Assembly (NCBI GenBank): GCA_005281725.1
Contig: SSBO01000012.1
Span: 1,904,194 to 1,968,193 of the forward strand
Reading direction: 5' to 3'
DNA from: Wuchereria bancrofti
Taxonomy: Eukaryota > Nematoda > Chromadorea > Rhabditida > Onchocercidae
DNA: 64,000 bases
Shown here: positions 13,801-27,100 of the stretch, piece by piece
Layout: every line of letters begins with the position of its first letter
How positions within the stretch are numbered: the first letter of the stretch is position 1
Program-made: the position numbers and the translations under genes
Notes under the pieces: model-generated
Databases searched by the model: none
What the model was told of the DNA's origin: nothing
Seen by the model: the letters and a program-made list of their open reading frames with translations, nothing else

Positions 13801-15356
13801 AACATCGCAACAAAATCGCAAATGATCGTTTCATTTGAGTTATGAAGAGGTTTACAATTGTTATCTGATAACTTCGACAAAGTAACTTCATTTTAACATA
13901 TGTATTATATATGCATAACAAATTAGGTAAATGAAAAATTTTTACTTTTATGCAAAACAAATACTCAAAAATTCTTGAATATGTTATGATTGTAATGCAT
14001 AATGATTACATGCATATATTCTTTCATTTAATTTTCATTTCTTCTTTTAATTGAAAATATATCGTAGAAAAATTCTTCAATAACACTGCACAGGAAATTA
14101 AACTTTAAACATTTTCAATTTTCGCCAAATGAGCTTGAAACAGGAGCAGGAACAGGAACAGGAAAATAGGAGTTTTTATTTTCTTGCTATTTGTGCCAGA
14201 GAGAATGTGTCTAATGTAAACAGGCAAATACTTCCAATTGCCTCATAGTCAATTGATAAAATTTAGTAATGTTAAAATGAATTTATTATAATACTTAATA
14301 TATATTCTTTTTAATTTTACACTTTTCAAAAATTTTATGAAATGATATGAAACAATAAAGCCATTTATTCAAAGGATGATAGAAACTGATATTATACTTC
14401 AATTAAATATTGAAATATGTTAGCATTTACTTATTCGAACTTCTTTGATTAGCAAGTTAAAAAAAAAAAAATGAAACCATTTTTGAAATCATTATGTATT
14501 GCTAAAGTAAAGTAAAAAAAAAAGAGGAAAAAATTCAACAGTCAATAAAATAATAATCCATGCATGGTTTATCTACCGGTAAAGCACTATGGTGCTAAAT
14601 TTAACCACTCAAAAAGTTACGAAATTTTTTAACGGTTCAACGCATTTCTATTTTCATTGCAATACGATAAGTAACAGCTGAAGTTAAGTTTTTGCAATTT
14701 TCACTAATGTGAAATTTTGTCTTTTCATAAAGTTATATTCAAAATCGGTGCAATTTATAATATGTCACATTAAACTTGCGCAAGACAATCCTTAATATTT
14801 AATCTTACAGAAGAATATTCGATGTCATGTTCAATTTTTGTTTGAGGTTGATATGAAATCGATGGCAAAATTTTGTCTTTATTATCAAAACAATCTGTTT
14901 ATGATTAGCATAATAAGTAAATCAATAACTGAATTATTAAGATCACTTTAACGAAAAATTCAAGTTATCGTTTTACAGGTGACAATGTAAAATTTTCATT
15001 TTGAAATCACTTTCAACTTTCCCACCATTTCACAAGTAAGAATTCCAAATGTGAGAAATTTAACGTTTAATGTTAAAGAGAAAATTACATACACAATTAT
15101 GATGTTTAATATAATACAAACAAGTAAACACTGAATTATTAAAAATATGTGAAATTAATTTGCTGAAAAAATTAATTAACTTGCAAATGAAATGTCACAA
15201 TATACAAATAAATTCCAAGTGCAATAAATAAATATTTAATGCATCAAATTTTCGCACAAAGTTAGTTCATACAAAAAAAAAAAAAAAAAAAAATGCATAA
15301 TAAGCTTTCAAATATAACACCTTCCAATAAATGATTAATCACACTCAATTTTGGTG
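10839..15356. other. Gene-free stretch between amine receptor and TMEM128
   Basis: No exon with coding character or homology was seen on either strand. It should include the 5' flank of the amine receptor and the 3' UTR of TMEM128. Contents are AT-rich sequence, A and T runs (for example 13146-13168), a TC microsatellite (13580-13617) and a short CAGGAA hexamer run near 14143-14164. Short ORFs here look random. Confidence 0.5.
13580..13617. repeat. (TC)n microsatellite
   Basis: Nearly pure CT dinucleotide run of about 38 bp with one CC interruption. Confidence 0.95.
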
Positions 15357-16346
15357 CTATAGAAATGATATTACAACAGTGGTAAACATAAAAGTAACAA
15401 GTACAATATAAATCGTCCAGAAACCCCATAATTTCCATGTTGCAAGACAAAACCTATAAAATTATATCTTCCATTAAAATTGCTAACATTAGCCATTAGC
15501 ATATTAGGGAACAATAAATCAATAAACAAAAATAGAATAAGTGAGAAGCCAAAAAGTCTAACCTTTAGTCACTATTCGTTCTTATCATATAAAATTGCAA
15601 AAATGAGTTTATTCATATCATTTCAAATATCAAATGAGTATGAAAATTTTTAAAATCTAAAATTCCAAAAACTTACATGATGCAAGAGAAGAGAAATAGG
15701 ATAACTGCTAGGAAAAATAATTTCGGATAGATTTTTGGCCATTCATATGATAAATTTCTATCATCGTTTGAGCACAGATATAGGCCAATTAAAAAAAAGC
15801 ACAGCTGACAAAGTATTGAATAAGACAAGAAAAACCTGAAAAAAAAAATTCTTTAAAAAGTTTAATTTGATGCATGCATGAGAATAAATTGAAACATACA
15901 TGGGACAGAGCAGTAAATTGAATTTAGACGTAAATGCAAATTTTAATTATGTTGTGGAAAATTATTTTATGATTGAGAAAGAACATTCCCAATTCAAATA
16001 TCAAGCAAATTTTAAGTAAGCCAGAAATCAAAAATTTCAACTTACCAATTAACTCGTACATCAATTAATAATGATAATGGAAGCTCAAAATACCACACAG
16101 TTAGAATAAAGGTACAAAACCAAAGGACGTCATCTACCTACAATAATAAAAACACGAACATCAAGTAATCTTGTAATTCATCATCATTATACTGTACAAA
16201 AGAAAAAAAAAGAAATTCACCTGTAAACTACGTCTTAGTTTTGTCTGACAACCATTTGGGTAAGTATTTAACGATGAAAATCCGGAATCAAGTGAATCCG
16301 CTGTCTGATTAGTATCCAAGCGTCGTCTATACGAGATGCTTGCCAT
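15357..16346 (-). CDS. TMEM128: TMEM128 family four-span membrane protein
   Basis: Small polytopic membrane protein of 157 aa in four exons (16221-16346, 16046-16137, 15677-15835, 15357-15453; stop TAG), all in phase. Hydrophobic segments lie at about 45-62, 74-93, 111-130 and 136-157. The second half resembles human TMEM128: a YP before TM3 (IYPKLFFLAV), then LATWKLWGFWT matching the human LWHVWSF pattern, and a hydrophobic C-terminus ending ISFL. Total length is close to the human protein (about 165 aa). The family is an ER/endomembrane protein of unknown biochemical function. The start is ATG 16346 (MASISY). The frame stays open upstream to 16424, so an N-terminal extension of about 26 aa is possible. 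The N-terminal cytosolic part is Arg/Ser-rich. Family assignment comes from remembered similarity and is fairly secure; function is unknown. Confidence 0.8.
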
Positions 16347-18160
16347 GATACGACATTCCTGAGTCGATAATTTTGGAATGCCATAAGCTAATACCACATA
16401 CTTCAGAAAAAACTGGCGAAACAACAGTAAATGTTACAAAAAATTAAAATCTCAAATAGATTTTTAATACTTTCCGAATTTGTACGACCAAAATTTCACG
16501 TGAATAAAATATTGTTTGGCTGAAATATGACTGGAAAGTAAACCATTCTTCATTGCAAATTTAATATTTAAAAAATCATTAGGAAATCTACTCCGTAGGA
16601 AATCAAAATTAGGAGGAGTGCACACTACTTGATTTAAATGCCAAAATAATATCTCTTAGTGCAAATTACTATAACCACTTTGATGAAGAGAGATCGATAA
16701 TGGTCATATCATCCACTCTCGATATCTCACACAATACCATGTTGCAGCATCTGCCTCTATTAATTCTATTCCATTCCAGTCAAAACATAAACACCAAATT
16801 CTTCCGAAAAGTAAACATCCATCATTCCTTATACTAACTACTGTCTAGCTATCTGAATCTCTCGCACCGACAATGCACTACTATTTGACATGTTATCAAC
16901 CTGTTATTCTTAAAGCTCATCAAATGGATGTTTTGTTTAGCCATTTCCTTTCCGAGTTAAATTATATCTTGAATCTGACACTCTAATTTTAATTCGTATT
17001 CTCGTCAGTCTTCAATTAAAACGCCTTCAGACGATAACCGCCATTGTTTTTGTTTTAGAGAAAATGAAAACAGTTGCTTACTGTGAATCAGAGTATTATT
17101 TAGTCAAAAGATTTCATCCCGAAATTACATAACAGACATATTTGGCAAACGCAGTAAAGAAAACGAGAAGAAAAAAAAAAGAACAAACGGAATAAATTCA
17201 TCAACTGAAAGCAAAATTGAAATGGAGAAGAGACAATTAAAACAAGGAAAGAAAAGAGAAATTTCAAAAGAATTTCTGAAGCACAGTGAGAATAAAACGA
17301 CTGTAAGTGAGCATATTTGCTTTGACAGCAAATATTAAAACAGTAGGAAATAACAAATCTGTGAGTTGGCAGCTTAGTAAAATTAAGAAAAAAGTTCACA
17401 TACAGTTATAAATACGCAGTAAATTTCACTGCGCTTTGTGCTCGGTATAAAAAAAAATCCACCTATGATTTATAAAACCCATTCCTATCACATGTAATAT
17501 TTCATACTATCCTTTCCTGTTCAACAATAACAATATCAAGGTCAGGATTAGGAAGTACAGAAGACTTGACTGAGATTCAAAAAATCTTAGCAGTGAATTA
17601 AATGATCATTTTTGCTCTCTTTATTTGATACAACCTATCCTGAATAATATCCAATTGCAGCATATGTACATAATAAATATTGCAAAAAATGAACCTAAAT
17701 TTTCAATTAGGAAACCATCGCATCGGAAATAAGTGAGATCGGACAAAGAAAACAAAGTTCATCAGTGTTCTCGAAATAATAACTCGTCAAAATTATTTTT
17801 ATACTTTTTACTCATACTATAGATTCTTTTCTATGAGTAATTATACTGTTCCTATAATTGTTTTTACGCCGTTTTATTAAATGAAGAGAACGCTGAGAAA
17901 TGACCCGAGGCAATTATGTTTAAGTTGCTAGACCAAGTCTTTTTTACAGTTTCGAGACATCGATTTTAAACGACTCGAAGAACGCACTGCCGATATTCCA
18001 TCATCTGAAACAGAATAATAGAAAAAAAAAAACAGAGAAAGACGACATGATGAGTTTTTTCTTTAAGCAAATAACGGATGCCAGTGAAATGCTCAGCTCA
18101 GAGATTCCGAATACATAACTACTCGCGATGTTAATAAAAGTACCGAACACTGACATCCCT
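16347..18160. other. Intergenic: TMEM128 5' flank and sax-3 3' UTR
   Basis: No coding exon seen. The right part (about 17870-18160) is likely the sax-3 3' UTR. The part next to 16347 should hold the TMEM128 promoter or trans-splice site. Slightly less AT-rich segments near 16690-17040 show no open frame worth calling. Confidence 0.45.
17873..17878 (-). promoter_or_regulatory. Candidate polyadenylation signal of sax-3
   Basis: Minus-strand AATAAA (plus TTTATT) about 280 nt beyond the sax-3 stop codon. It is a plausible site by position and hexamer only; other A-rich variants exist nearby. Confidence 0.4.
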
Positions 18161-21100
18161 TTACGCTGAGAAACCATTTGTACCTTTGCATGGATCAAAA
18201 AAACATTTTCCTCTCTCATTAAAAAAGAAAAGAAAATTACATGAACTTTGTGTAAGCGCCGAAGCACTAACGCCCATGCATGGTTGTGAAGGTCGATGGG
18301 CAGCATATTCTGGACTTTGGGAACGATCAACACGACTCGACGATCTAATACGATCATCTTCCTCTGAATTTTCTTCATCTGCTTCTGAAGACGAGCAAAA
18401 TGCTGATCGATTATTATCGTTCATTAATGAAGATCTTTGACTATCATCATCTTCTTGACCTCCACCACAACTACCCACTGCTCCATTTCGATGATCTTAA
18501 ATTCATTTCACTACGTTTTTTTTTCTTTTCTTTATTTTGGTGAAAGTGTACTCTTTCAAATTCCATTACAAATGAATCAAAGAAACTAAATGATATAAGT
18601 AGCTATCCAAAAAAGAAAAAAAAATGTAAAATGAAACAAGATGAAATAATGAAAGTAGGAGATAAATATTACTTATCCTATTGCGACTACTTGGCCTAGT
18701 ATTTGCTAAACTAGGCTTCTCGTGTACGTGCTTTACATCATTCTCGAATAACAATGCATCGGAAACAGCATCATAATGTTCGTTGACATCCATAAGATGG
18801 CTATCAGGTGAATCCATTATTTCGTTTGAGTGCTTTAATAATAATATATAAGCTAGTAATAAAACCAGTGAAAATACTAAAAGATCAACTATGTCAAGAA
18901 AACGCAAAATTTATATGAGAGTATATGAAAATAAACATACTGTATCGTTCTGAATATCGGATGGAGGAGCATTTGGTGGAGGTGGAGGTATCATATCGAG
19001 TAATGTCTGCTTGGGCGGACTTCTCTTTCCATTCAGGGTACCTCCTTTGTTTCGTCCATTCGAACTTCCTGCAATCATCATATCATCAGCTTCTATGAGT
19101 TTAATATACATTGAGATTTCCGGCTTAAATAGTTCAGTCTCTTGTAAAAATACAACCTGAACATCCTATCGTGATACATAAGAAATTCACGTTTTAGCAG
19201 TAAGGGAAATGGACATGGAAAATGGCATACCTCCAGTACCATCAGAAGACTGTACATAAGAAACATCAGTATGCGGAGGGCTTCCCGAATGATGATGGCC
19301 AATAGAACGCATTTTGCTATCAATAAATGGTGAACGCCGCTCGCCCAATGTAGTGAAGCGTGGCGGAGGAGCAGAAGGAACTGGGTTGGAAGGAGGCATC
19401 GGAGCCCGAAGCATATGATCTTTTAACCATCGTTGTCTGTTGCTCATCACCAGAGTTGTTGTTGCATACGGGGAGGGATCATCCTAGAACAAATTATCCG
19501 GTTCTTACATAAGAGATGGAATAAGAATGAATAATCTAATTAAGTTCACTATCAGTGTTCATTCACTTATTAGTAAGTAAAATTCAGCAAACTACGTTTT
19601 TTTCAGCTGCATAACAAAAGAAAAAGCCTTATAAAAGTTCACTATTACCGTTCAAAGAATCTATAGAAATTGAAAAGTATACAAAGAAATTGAATACAAC
19701 TAACCAGAACTTGATGACCACCATAGAAAGTTGACAAACTGGATGCACCACCAGCAGTAAGCGCGGCATAATGATAATGATTGGGTGACTGAGCTCGATC
19801 CATAGTCGCTAGCATATGTGCTGATGTGTCACGGTGTAATATCTGACCATCCATATAAAAGTCGGTTTGATGTGGAGTTTGTGTATAAATGGGCGGCCCA
19901 TTACAATGTACACCATTTATGGAACTATTTAAAAGGGAACGCTGTGCTGAATTAAAATTCGGATGATCCATCCATAAAGCATCGCGCGCTGTCAGATGAA
20001 CACTGCCATCATTGATTTTAATAAATGGCATACCCAAACGAACTGAAAATCAAAACTGCCTCTACAAACGAATCTGTTCGAAAAAATTTCTATTATGGAA
20101 TAGTATTTTATGACTGATGTTCCTAGTTTTTTGTAAATTAAACTATTGTTACCATTAATGCTCCAGATTTCTCAGTCCACCATGAAATGCATGCTTATTC
20201 GAACAAAAAAAAAAAAAACTAAAAACAAAAGTTGAAAAACTAGCAGAAAGAGTGAATCGAACTATAAAGTCACATTGGATGTGTGAATTTTCAAAGCAGT
20301 TGAAATATATGGAAACAGAAAATTCGAAGAAAACTACAATTCAGAAGTTAGGTACGATCAATTTAATAACAAAAGACAGAGGGAAGAAAATTCAGGAGAA
20401 ACAACGAAAACAAACCAGCAGCTTTACCCTTCGATTTTCGCCATCTCCACCATATAAAAGTGATGAGGGCAATGAATGTAATCCATATCAGTACTCCTGC
20501 TGTAGCAATAAACCAAGGCCTTTTGATAATATGTAGAAAACGATCACCAGACGAAATTCCACTCATTAACTGGATATGTTCTCGCAGTGTTGCCTCATCT
20601 AAATAATTTCTTTTCTTACTAAATAAAAAACAAAATTTCAATAACATAATATTATGAATCATAATAACAATCTTTGCCTCCTTTCAGGATTAAATAGCTT
20701 ACTCATTGTGACAGCCTCAAGACCATGATACACACCAACACCAGCGTTACTTCGTGCTGCAACTTTAACTCCATAGGTCATCTCGGGTATTAGATGAAAC
20801 AACGTAACGCTTGCTGCACGTTCATTTGTTGTAATGTTTCGGTTATATTTAGCACCACTACCTAGCACAATAATCTGAAAGCAAAAAATTAAGTTATGCC
20901 AACTGCAACAAAAAATGAATTATTAACAAAAAATCGAAAATCTGAAATTAACCTGGAAACCCTTTAGAATCCCGTTTATTCCATCCGCAGGTGGTGGACG
21001 CCACGAAATTCTTAAAGTCGTTAAATTCATCATTCGGACACGTACATCTGTTGGAGGTGAAGTAGGTGCTGTAATTGCAAAGTATGTATCACTGATTAAT

Positions 21101-24100
21101 AAAGTTTCTGAGTTCAATATCGCATAACTAACAACACCCTCAAAAAATGCAATATCTATCTACTTTAGAGTATCAAAACTCATTTTCAAAATTATTTTCG
21201 CTAGCAAGTGTGAATAGCGCTTATTTTGGAGTTACGAAAATTTACTTTTCTTCCCAACTTTTATTACACCATCTTGAAATTCCACTTAATTCATCTATTA
21301 ACAAAATGCAAATTTCAGTAATGATATAGTTCTCTTTTTAAATAACAATTATTGTATTAATTAGATAAAAGTGATATTTCATGTGATGCTACTCTACGCC
21401 ATACTTAACCTCATTCCTTATTATTAATAATACTTATTTTATAGTAAAATGTTTCGTTTAAAAAGTGTTCAGTAAACAAGCATTATTGTAATACCCATAG
21501 TCTTCATAACAAGGAATAGGATGATAGAAGAAAACTTACAAGCTTCGCTAGTAGCTCCATTCAATGAGTTACTGGGCATACCCTGAACGGTTTTGTGATA
21601 TGGAATCACAAAAAATTCGTAATTTTTGAAAGGATGCAAGCCATTTACAATATATGTATCGGTGTTTGGTCTGGAGATATTCACCCAGTGGCTATCGGTA
21701 CCACTAGCTCCAGCCTGCTTTTGACCTGACGTTGTTGGTACCGCTCTCCACTTGATATAATAACCTTCTACTAACGGTTCATTTCTGCGACGCTGCAATT
21801 TGATACAATGTTAAAATTGCCTTGAAATAATAAATTATTACCTAACAGTGATAATTGAACGGTAATAAATAAGATTCTCTGGATACATTGAACCTCCTAG
21901 CGGTCATAATACAACTGCATTCGCACACACCTTCCCACTGCGAGATTAATGTTTACTTTAATCTAAGCAGTACCTAGTTTATCGAACCAATGAGGTATAT
22001 TTGAATTTTACCTTCCAACTCAATTTTATGGCCGTAGCATTAATAGTTGTCGCTTCATCTAATTTGATCAGTTGTTCCGAGGCGATCCGTTCCCGAGCAG
22101 TGTCTAAATCCATATCTGCATTTGTCATTTCACGTTCACCTAAAAGTCTTGCCACACTTCACAAAAAAATTATAATGAAACTTTTTTCCCCATTTCTCCT
22201 TTTGCTAAAAATATTATCTACTGAGTCTAACTTTCTAATATTCACCGCCTATCATCTATCTCACTTTTCCGAAAAATTATCAGTCGCTGGTTGCCCAACA
22301 TGCTCTCAAGAATTAAACTATTTCGCTCTATGCAATTATATCGGATCATGAACTCTTCCGAAAAAGATAGTTTCGGCAACGCACTGGTCATTTAAAAATT
22401 GATATCTTTCAAAGTAAAAAACTACCATATCTTTTCTCAAAAAGAACTTACTTTGCTCTTTCTGTGATTTAGTTTGAATAACATCGCTCATTGGTGATGG
22501 TGGACCAATACCTTCAGAATTTTCCGCACGAACGATGAAAACATACGAATGTGAAGATTTCAAATTTCTTAGATGATATTTTGGACCAGAAATATAATCA
22601 GGGACATTAAACCAAGTCTAAAAAAGATCATCTGTGAGGATGAAACTAGACTGCAGCAAGCAACTGTAACACCACTTAAAAGAGTTTTTCACTTTTAAAG
22701 ACCGAAGAGTATACCTGGCCCATTTCTGGACTGAAATACTGCAACAGATAGCCATTAACCGAAGTAACGCCACTCCTTTCTGGAATAGCCCATTCCAGAT
22801 CAACACCATCTTCAGTAACATTTTGCAGCAATGGTTTACCCGGTGCAGATGGAAAAGCAGACAAATTTGGCATACGAGAAAATGTAACTGATGGATTGGT
22901 GTGTTCTGTAAATTATGAGCAACTATAATCAGATACAATATAAATAAAGCAGAAGATAGTATATAATAAGATGCAATCAAACAATAAGAAACATTTTAGG
23001 TGATAGCTGTTGTCACTATTATTCTTCTAAACCTGAGATTTTATTGAACTCTAAATTACAAGTAAGGTTTGAATAAAAAACCTTGAAAAGATCACAACCT
23101 TCAACGACTAGAGATGCTGTCCATGTGGATTCACCATCTTGATTACGTGCTCGACATGTATAAACACCAGTATCAATTTTCCTGCAAATTTTTGTCCTTA
23201 ACTGGTAACGTATCTATAAAAATGCTTTCAATTTGAAATAAGAAAAAAAGTAGATGCAGCTACAAAGACTACGCAAATCATATTTTAAATAATCACACTG
23301 CTATAGTTTAATTAGTCTAAACATATGAAAAATAATAAAATATGTTTGGAAATCAACGACAATGTTACTACACCGAGATAACATTTTTAATGAAGAAATT
23401 CCTACTTCAACTCATCGATCTGCAATGATCCAGAAGAAAGTTGCTTGAAACGTGTTTCAAAGTCCACATCTTCTAGGTTAATTTGTTCACCATTTTTCAA
23501 CCAACTAATCTGAGGTATACTGCGCCCGCTTGCTGCACAAGGTAATATTGCTGAAGCACCAACCATTAACGTTTGATTGGAATGTCCATGTTCGATAATC
23601 GGTGGCGGATGCGAAGGCAGTGCTGAAACAGAAGAAATTATGTTTGTAATTTACCACAGAGTGGCAAACTACAAACAACTCAAATTTTTTTTCCTAAAAA
23701 AAAAAAAAAAAAATGCATTTGAATTGTTCAAGATATTTCGACTTCCTGAATCAAATAACAGAATTGAAGTTATGATAACGTACTGAAACAGGGATGATAT
23801 AGGATGCTTGAAAAGTATATAAAGACAGTTTTTTTTTTTTTTTTTTTTTTCAGTACAATCTAAGTTACAAAAAAATCCAAGAATAAGTTCTCCTGATCCT
23901 TATCGCTAAGTGTGATTTTTATGTTACTGTTATCATAAGTTTTTCGGACTTGATACAACTAGAAATCACTCAACAGTAGTAAGTAAAAAAATCATAAATA
24001 TTAACGAGGTCGAAAAGAACGACCTCGTAAATCACAGTTTCAACTCTCCTTTTACTGCTGTGAGTTTACAGATTTTGATTTACAACCCAGCGATGTATGC

Positions 24101-27100
24101 CCGTTATAGTCAAATAAAGTATCAAATGTTCTATACAGTTCATTCTCAATAGTCACTTCTTCGCAGTACTAAAATCAAAATCTATCCTATTAATGTGCTA
24201 TCAGAAGAATACAACTCAATTATGAAAAATAAGATATAAGACTTCAGAATGTTTCTTTTTTTTTTCCTCTCAGCATTTATTTCATCCTATCTATAATTCT
24301 TGTTTATAACCTTTTTATTTTTTTATTTTTTTCATTTAGATCTATAAAACTTGAAGACATAGATAATGAAACATATTTGAAGAAAAAAAAAAAAAAAAGA
24401 AAGAAATTACTTCCGTTGATGCAATACGGCGGTCCGTAAAGGCACGATAAAGAAAGTGTTGTCGTTAAACTTAACACCGTTCCAAATACCATAACGCTTT
24501 CAAGGGATCATTCAAGTGAAAGAAATTGGAAAAGAGTTAGCTAACGAAAACAACAGCTTCTGTAGTGACAATAGATGAAGTAATATTTGTAGCCACGATA
24601 CTGGTAGTACCGAGAGCATGTGTGTCGACGCTCTTGACTGCTCTTCAAACGATTAACATCAAAGTCAGCTTCACAGTTACAATCAGCACCTAAGAATTCC
24701 GAATACTTTTTGGAAGAATAACGATGACTGATGATGATGATGATGATGATAATGATAATGATATACGCATTATGAAAATTTAAATATTGGAAAATAAAAT
24801 GGGAAGATGTAGCAAATATGTATGCAAATATTATTGATATTGTCTTTTGCACTATTACTAAGAGCCGAATTGATTTCAAAATGAACAATAAAAAGGTTTT
24901 TTAACACAAATAGTGCATTAAATTTAATAAAGAAGAACCGTGTAAGCTTAATGAACGAATTTAATTAATTCAAAATTTACGTTAACTAAAGTGGAAAGAA
25001 TAAATAAATTTCAGAGATGCGCTCTTCGAAAGAAGCACAAAAAATTATATTTGTAATTCGTGAAATGATTTTCTGAATTACAACAGCTCTATGGAACATC
25101 ATCATGGACTGATACACATATCCATAAACATTTCATCAGCTGCCAAATTTATCATAATCAAATCAATAAAAGACAGATAAAAATTCGTTGGAATGTCACT
25201 TCTTGAAATTATCGATGATAGATTAATATTTGAGGAGCGTTGATTGGGAACCATACTGAACATATGCTATGGCAAAAGATGAGCAAAGGTCGACGAAACT
25301 GGTGTCAGTTCGTTAGACTCTCCTGTTGTTCATTCTGGCTCTAGATATCTGTTAACTAAACAAATGGTCAAAATTGAGGAAAAGGAAGATGGATGTATTT
25401 GAGCTAATTGATTGCATATGTTTACTATTCCGTAACAGGTACATTTCTTAATTGAAATGCCATTTCATTTTATTACATATTCTGATAAATCTTATAGTAA
25501 GAATGTTGGAGAAGAAAAATAATAAAACGAACAATACAATTCAATCAAATCTATCTGAACATTTATAATATTTCACTTACTAATTTCTACAATCATCATT
25601 CGTAATGTAAGCTTTTTAAGTATTATGCTACAAGAAAAATAAAAGCAAACTGATCAGTTTGTTAACTTTGCTAACATTTGTTGTTACCGCTTACTTGTTT
25701 TTTATAACAAGAAAAAGAAAGACTACTGTTAAAAGTTTTTATGAATCTGTACGATGGATGATTAACTCGATGGCTTCGAATAAAAAGCATAGAGAAGTGA
25801 TTTTAAGCTGTTGGTAGTAAAAAAAAAAAAAAAAAAGACAATGAAAATGAAGAGGAAGATTTAAATGAGTGATAAAGCAACGGATGAAAAAGTACAGCAA
25901 TTATGTTAAGGGAAAGCAATGAATAAGATAAAATTGAAAGAAGAAGCAGAATATTGTTGAATTTAAACATGAAGAATCAAAGAAGCGAATGAATTCAACA
26001 ATAAATTCCTAACAGGTAATGTTTGCAAAAAAGGAAAAAAAAAAACTTTTTTTTAAGATTCATCAATCAACAATGATAATTATTATAACCATTTCTATCC
26101 GTTTTTCGGTTTTTTTCTTCCTTTTTTTTAAAAAAATAATACTGCTGATAACGACCCATTAATCTTTCTCAGAGGAATAACCTTCTACTGAGCGAAATAA
26201 ACGATGAAAGATTTCAATTAATCGTGAGAAGAAAAAAAAAAGGCTATTGCACAACTCAGAAGGAAATAGTAAACTGAACAGTAAACGGATTCAATATGCT
26301 ACAGCTAGCTTAATCAAAAAAATAAAATTGGTTCAATATGATAGAATTATTATATTTATGGATGAAAGATATGATGTCGCAAGATTGAAAATATAACTCA
26401 AGATATGACTTTTTTTTTTTCAACAAACTATAAAAACATCAATGATCCCAGGAATATATTATTAGGTGTGGACAAGAATGTTTTCAACCACTATAAACAC
26501 ACTAACTGTAAGTTACAACAATGTTATTGTTTCCTCTACCATTGCTTCATTCCTATTTCTCTATGAAAAGAAAAGAAAATTTAATGAAAAGAAAGATGAA
26601 TTATGATCGTTGATATCAAGCATTAGGAGAAGCATGGAGGATATTAGTGATGAAATTAACCTTAAATATTATAAATGATGAAAATAATTTTAAAAGATTG
26701 TCATCGATAATTTCAAAACTAAAAATCACAAATTGCTGCTAAGAATGCATTTTTACAAATTAAGTATTATTCTTAACTTTTAACCTCTCAACATATCAAC
26801 AATCATCCGTTTTCATAATCAAAAGCAATGCTTATAGTTCACAGTGTAAGCTAAAAATGTAAGAAGCAGAAGTGAAGAAAGGAAAAAGGAAGTGTATGTA
26901 TGGTAAAATGGGATGAAGAGTGAAAATGGCAGCTACACCGAATGAACCGCTACGATTTTCGAGAATAAGTGAAGTTATGATGAAGAGCGATGACAGTACT
27001 TATCATCCACCAACAAATCGAATCAAAATGTATACGGCACACCATAACTGACAACGTTTACACAATTTCTTACACCTTTCTTCGACCGAAAGCGTCCAAA

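Noticed and set aside
17100..17399. Minus-strand hydrophobic Phe-rich ORFs
   Set aside because: They are translations of A/G-rich plus-strand sequence downstream of sax-3, with no homology or splice signals.
20252..20536. Plus-strand ORF over the sax-3 transmembrane exon
   Set aside because: It is antisense to a well-supported exon and is a shadow frame.
22001..22351. Plus-strand ORF of 116 codons
   Set aside because: It is antisense to the 22012-22139 sax-3 exon plus adjacent intron; no independent support.
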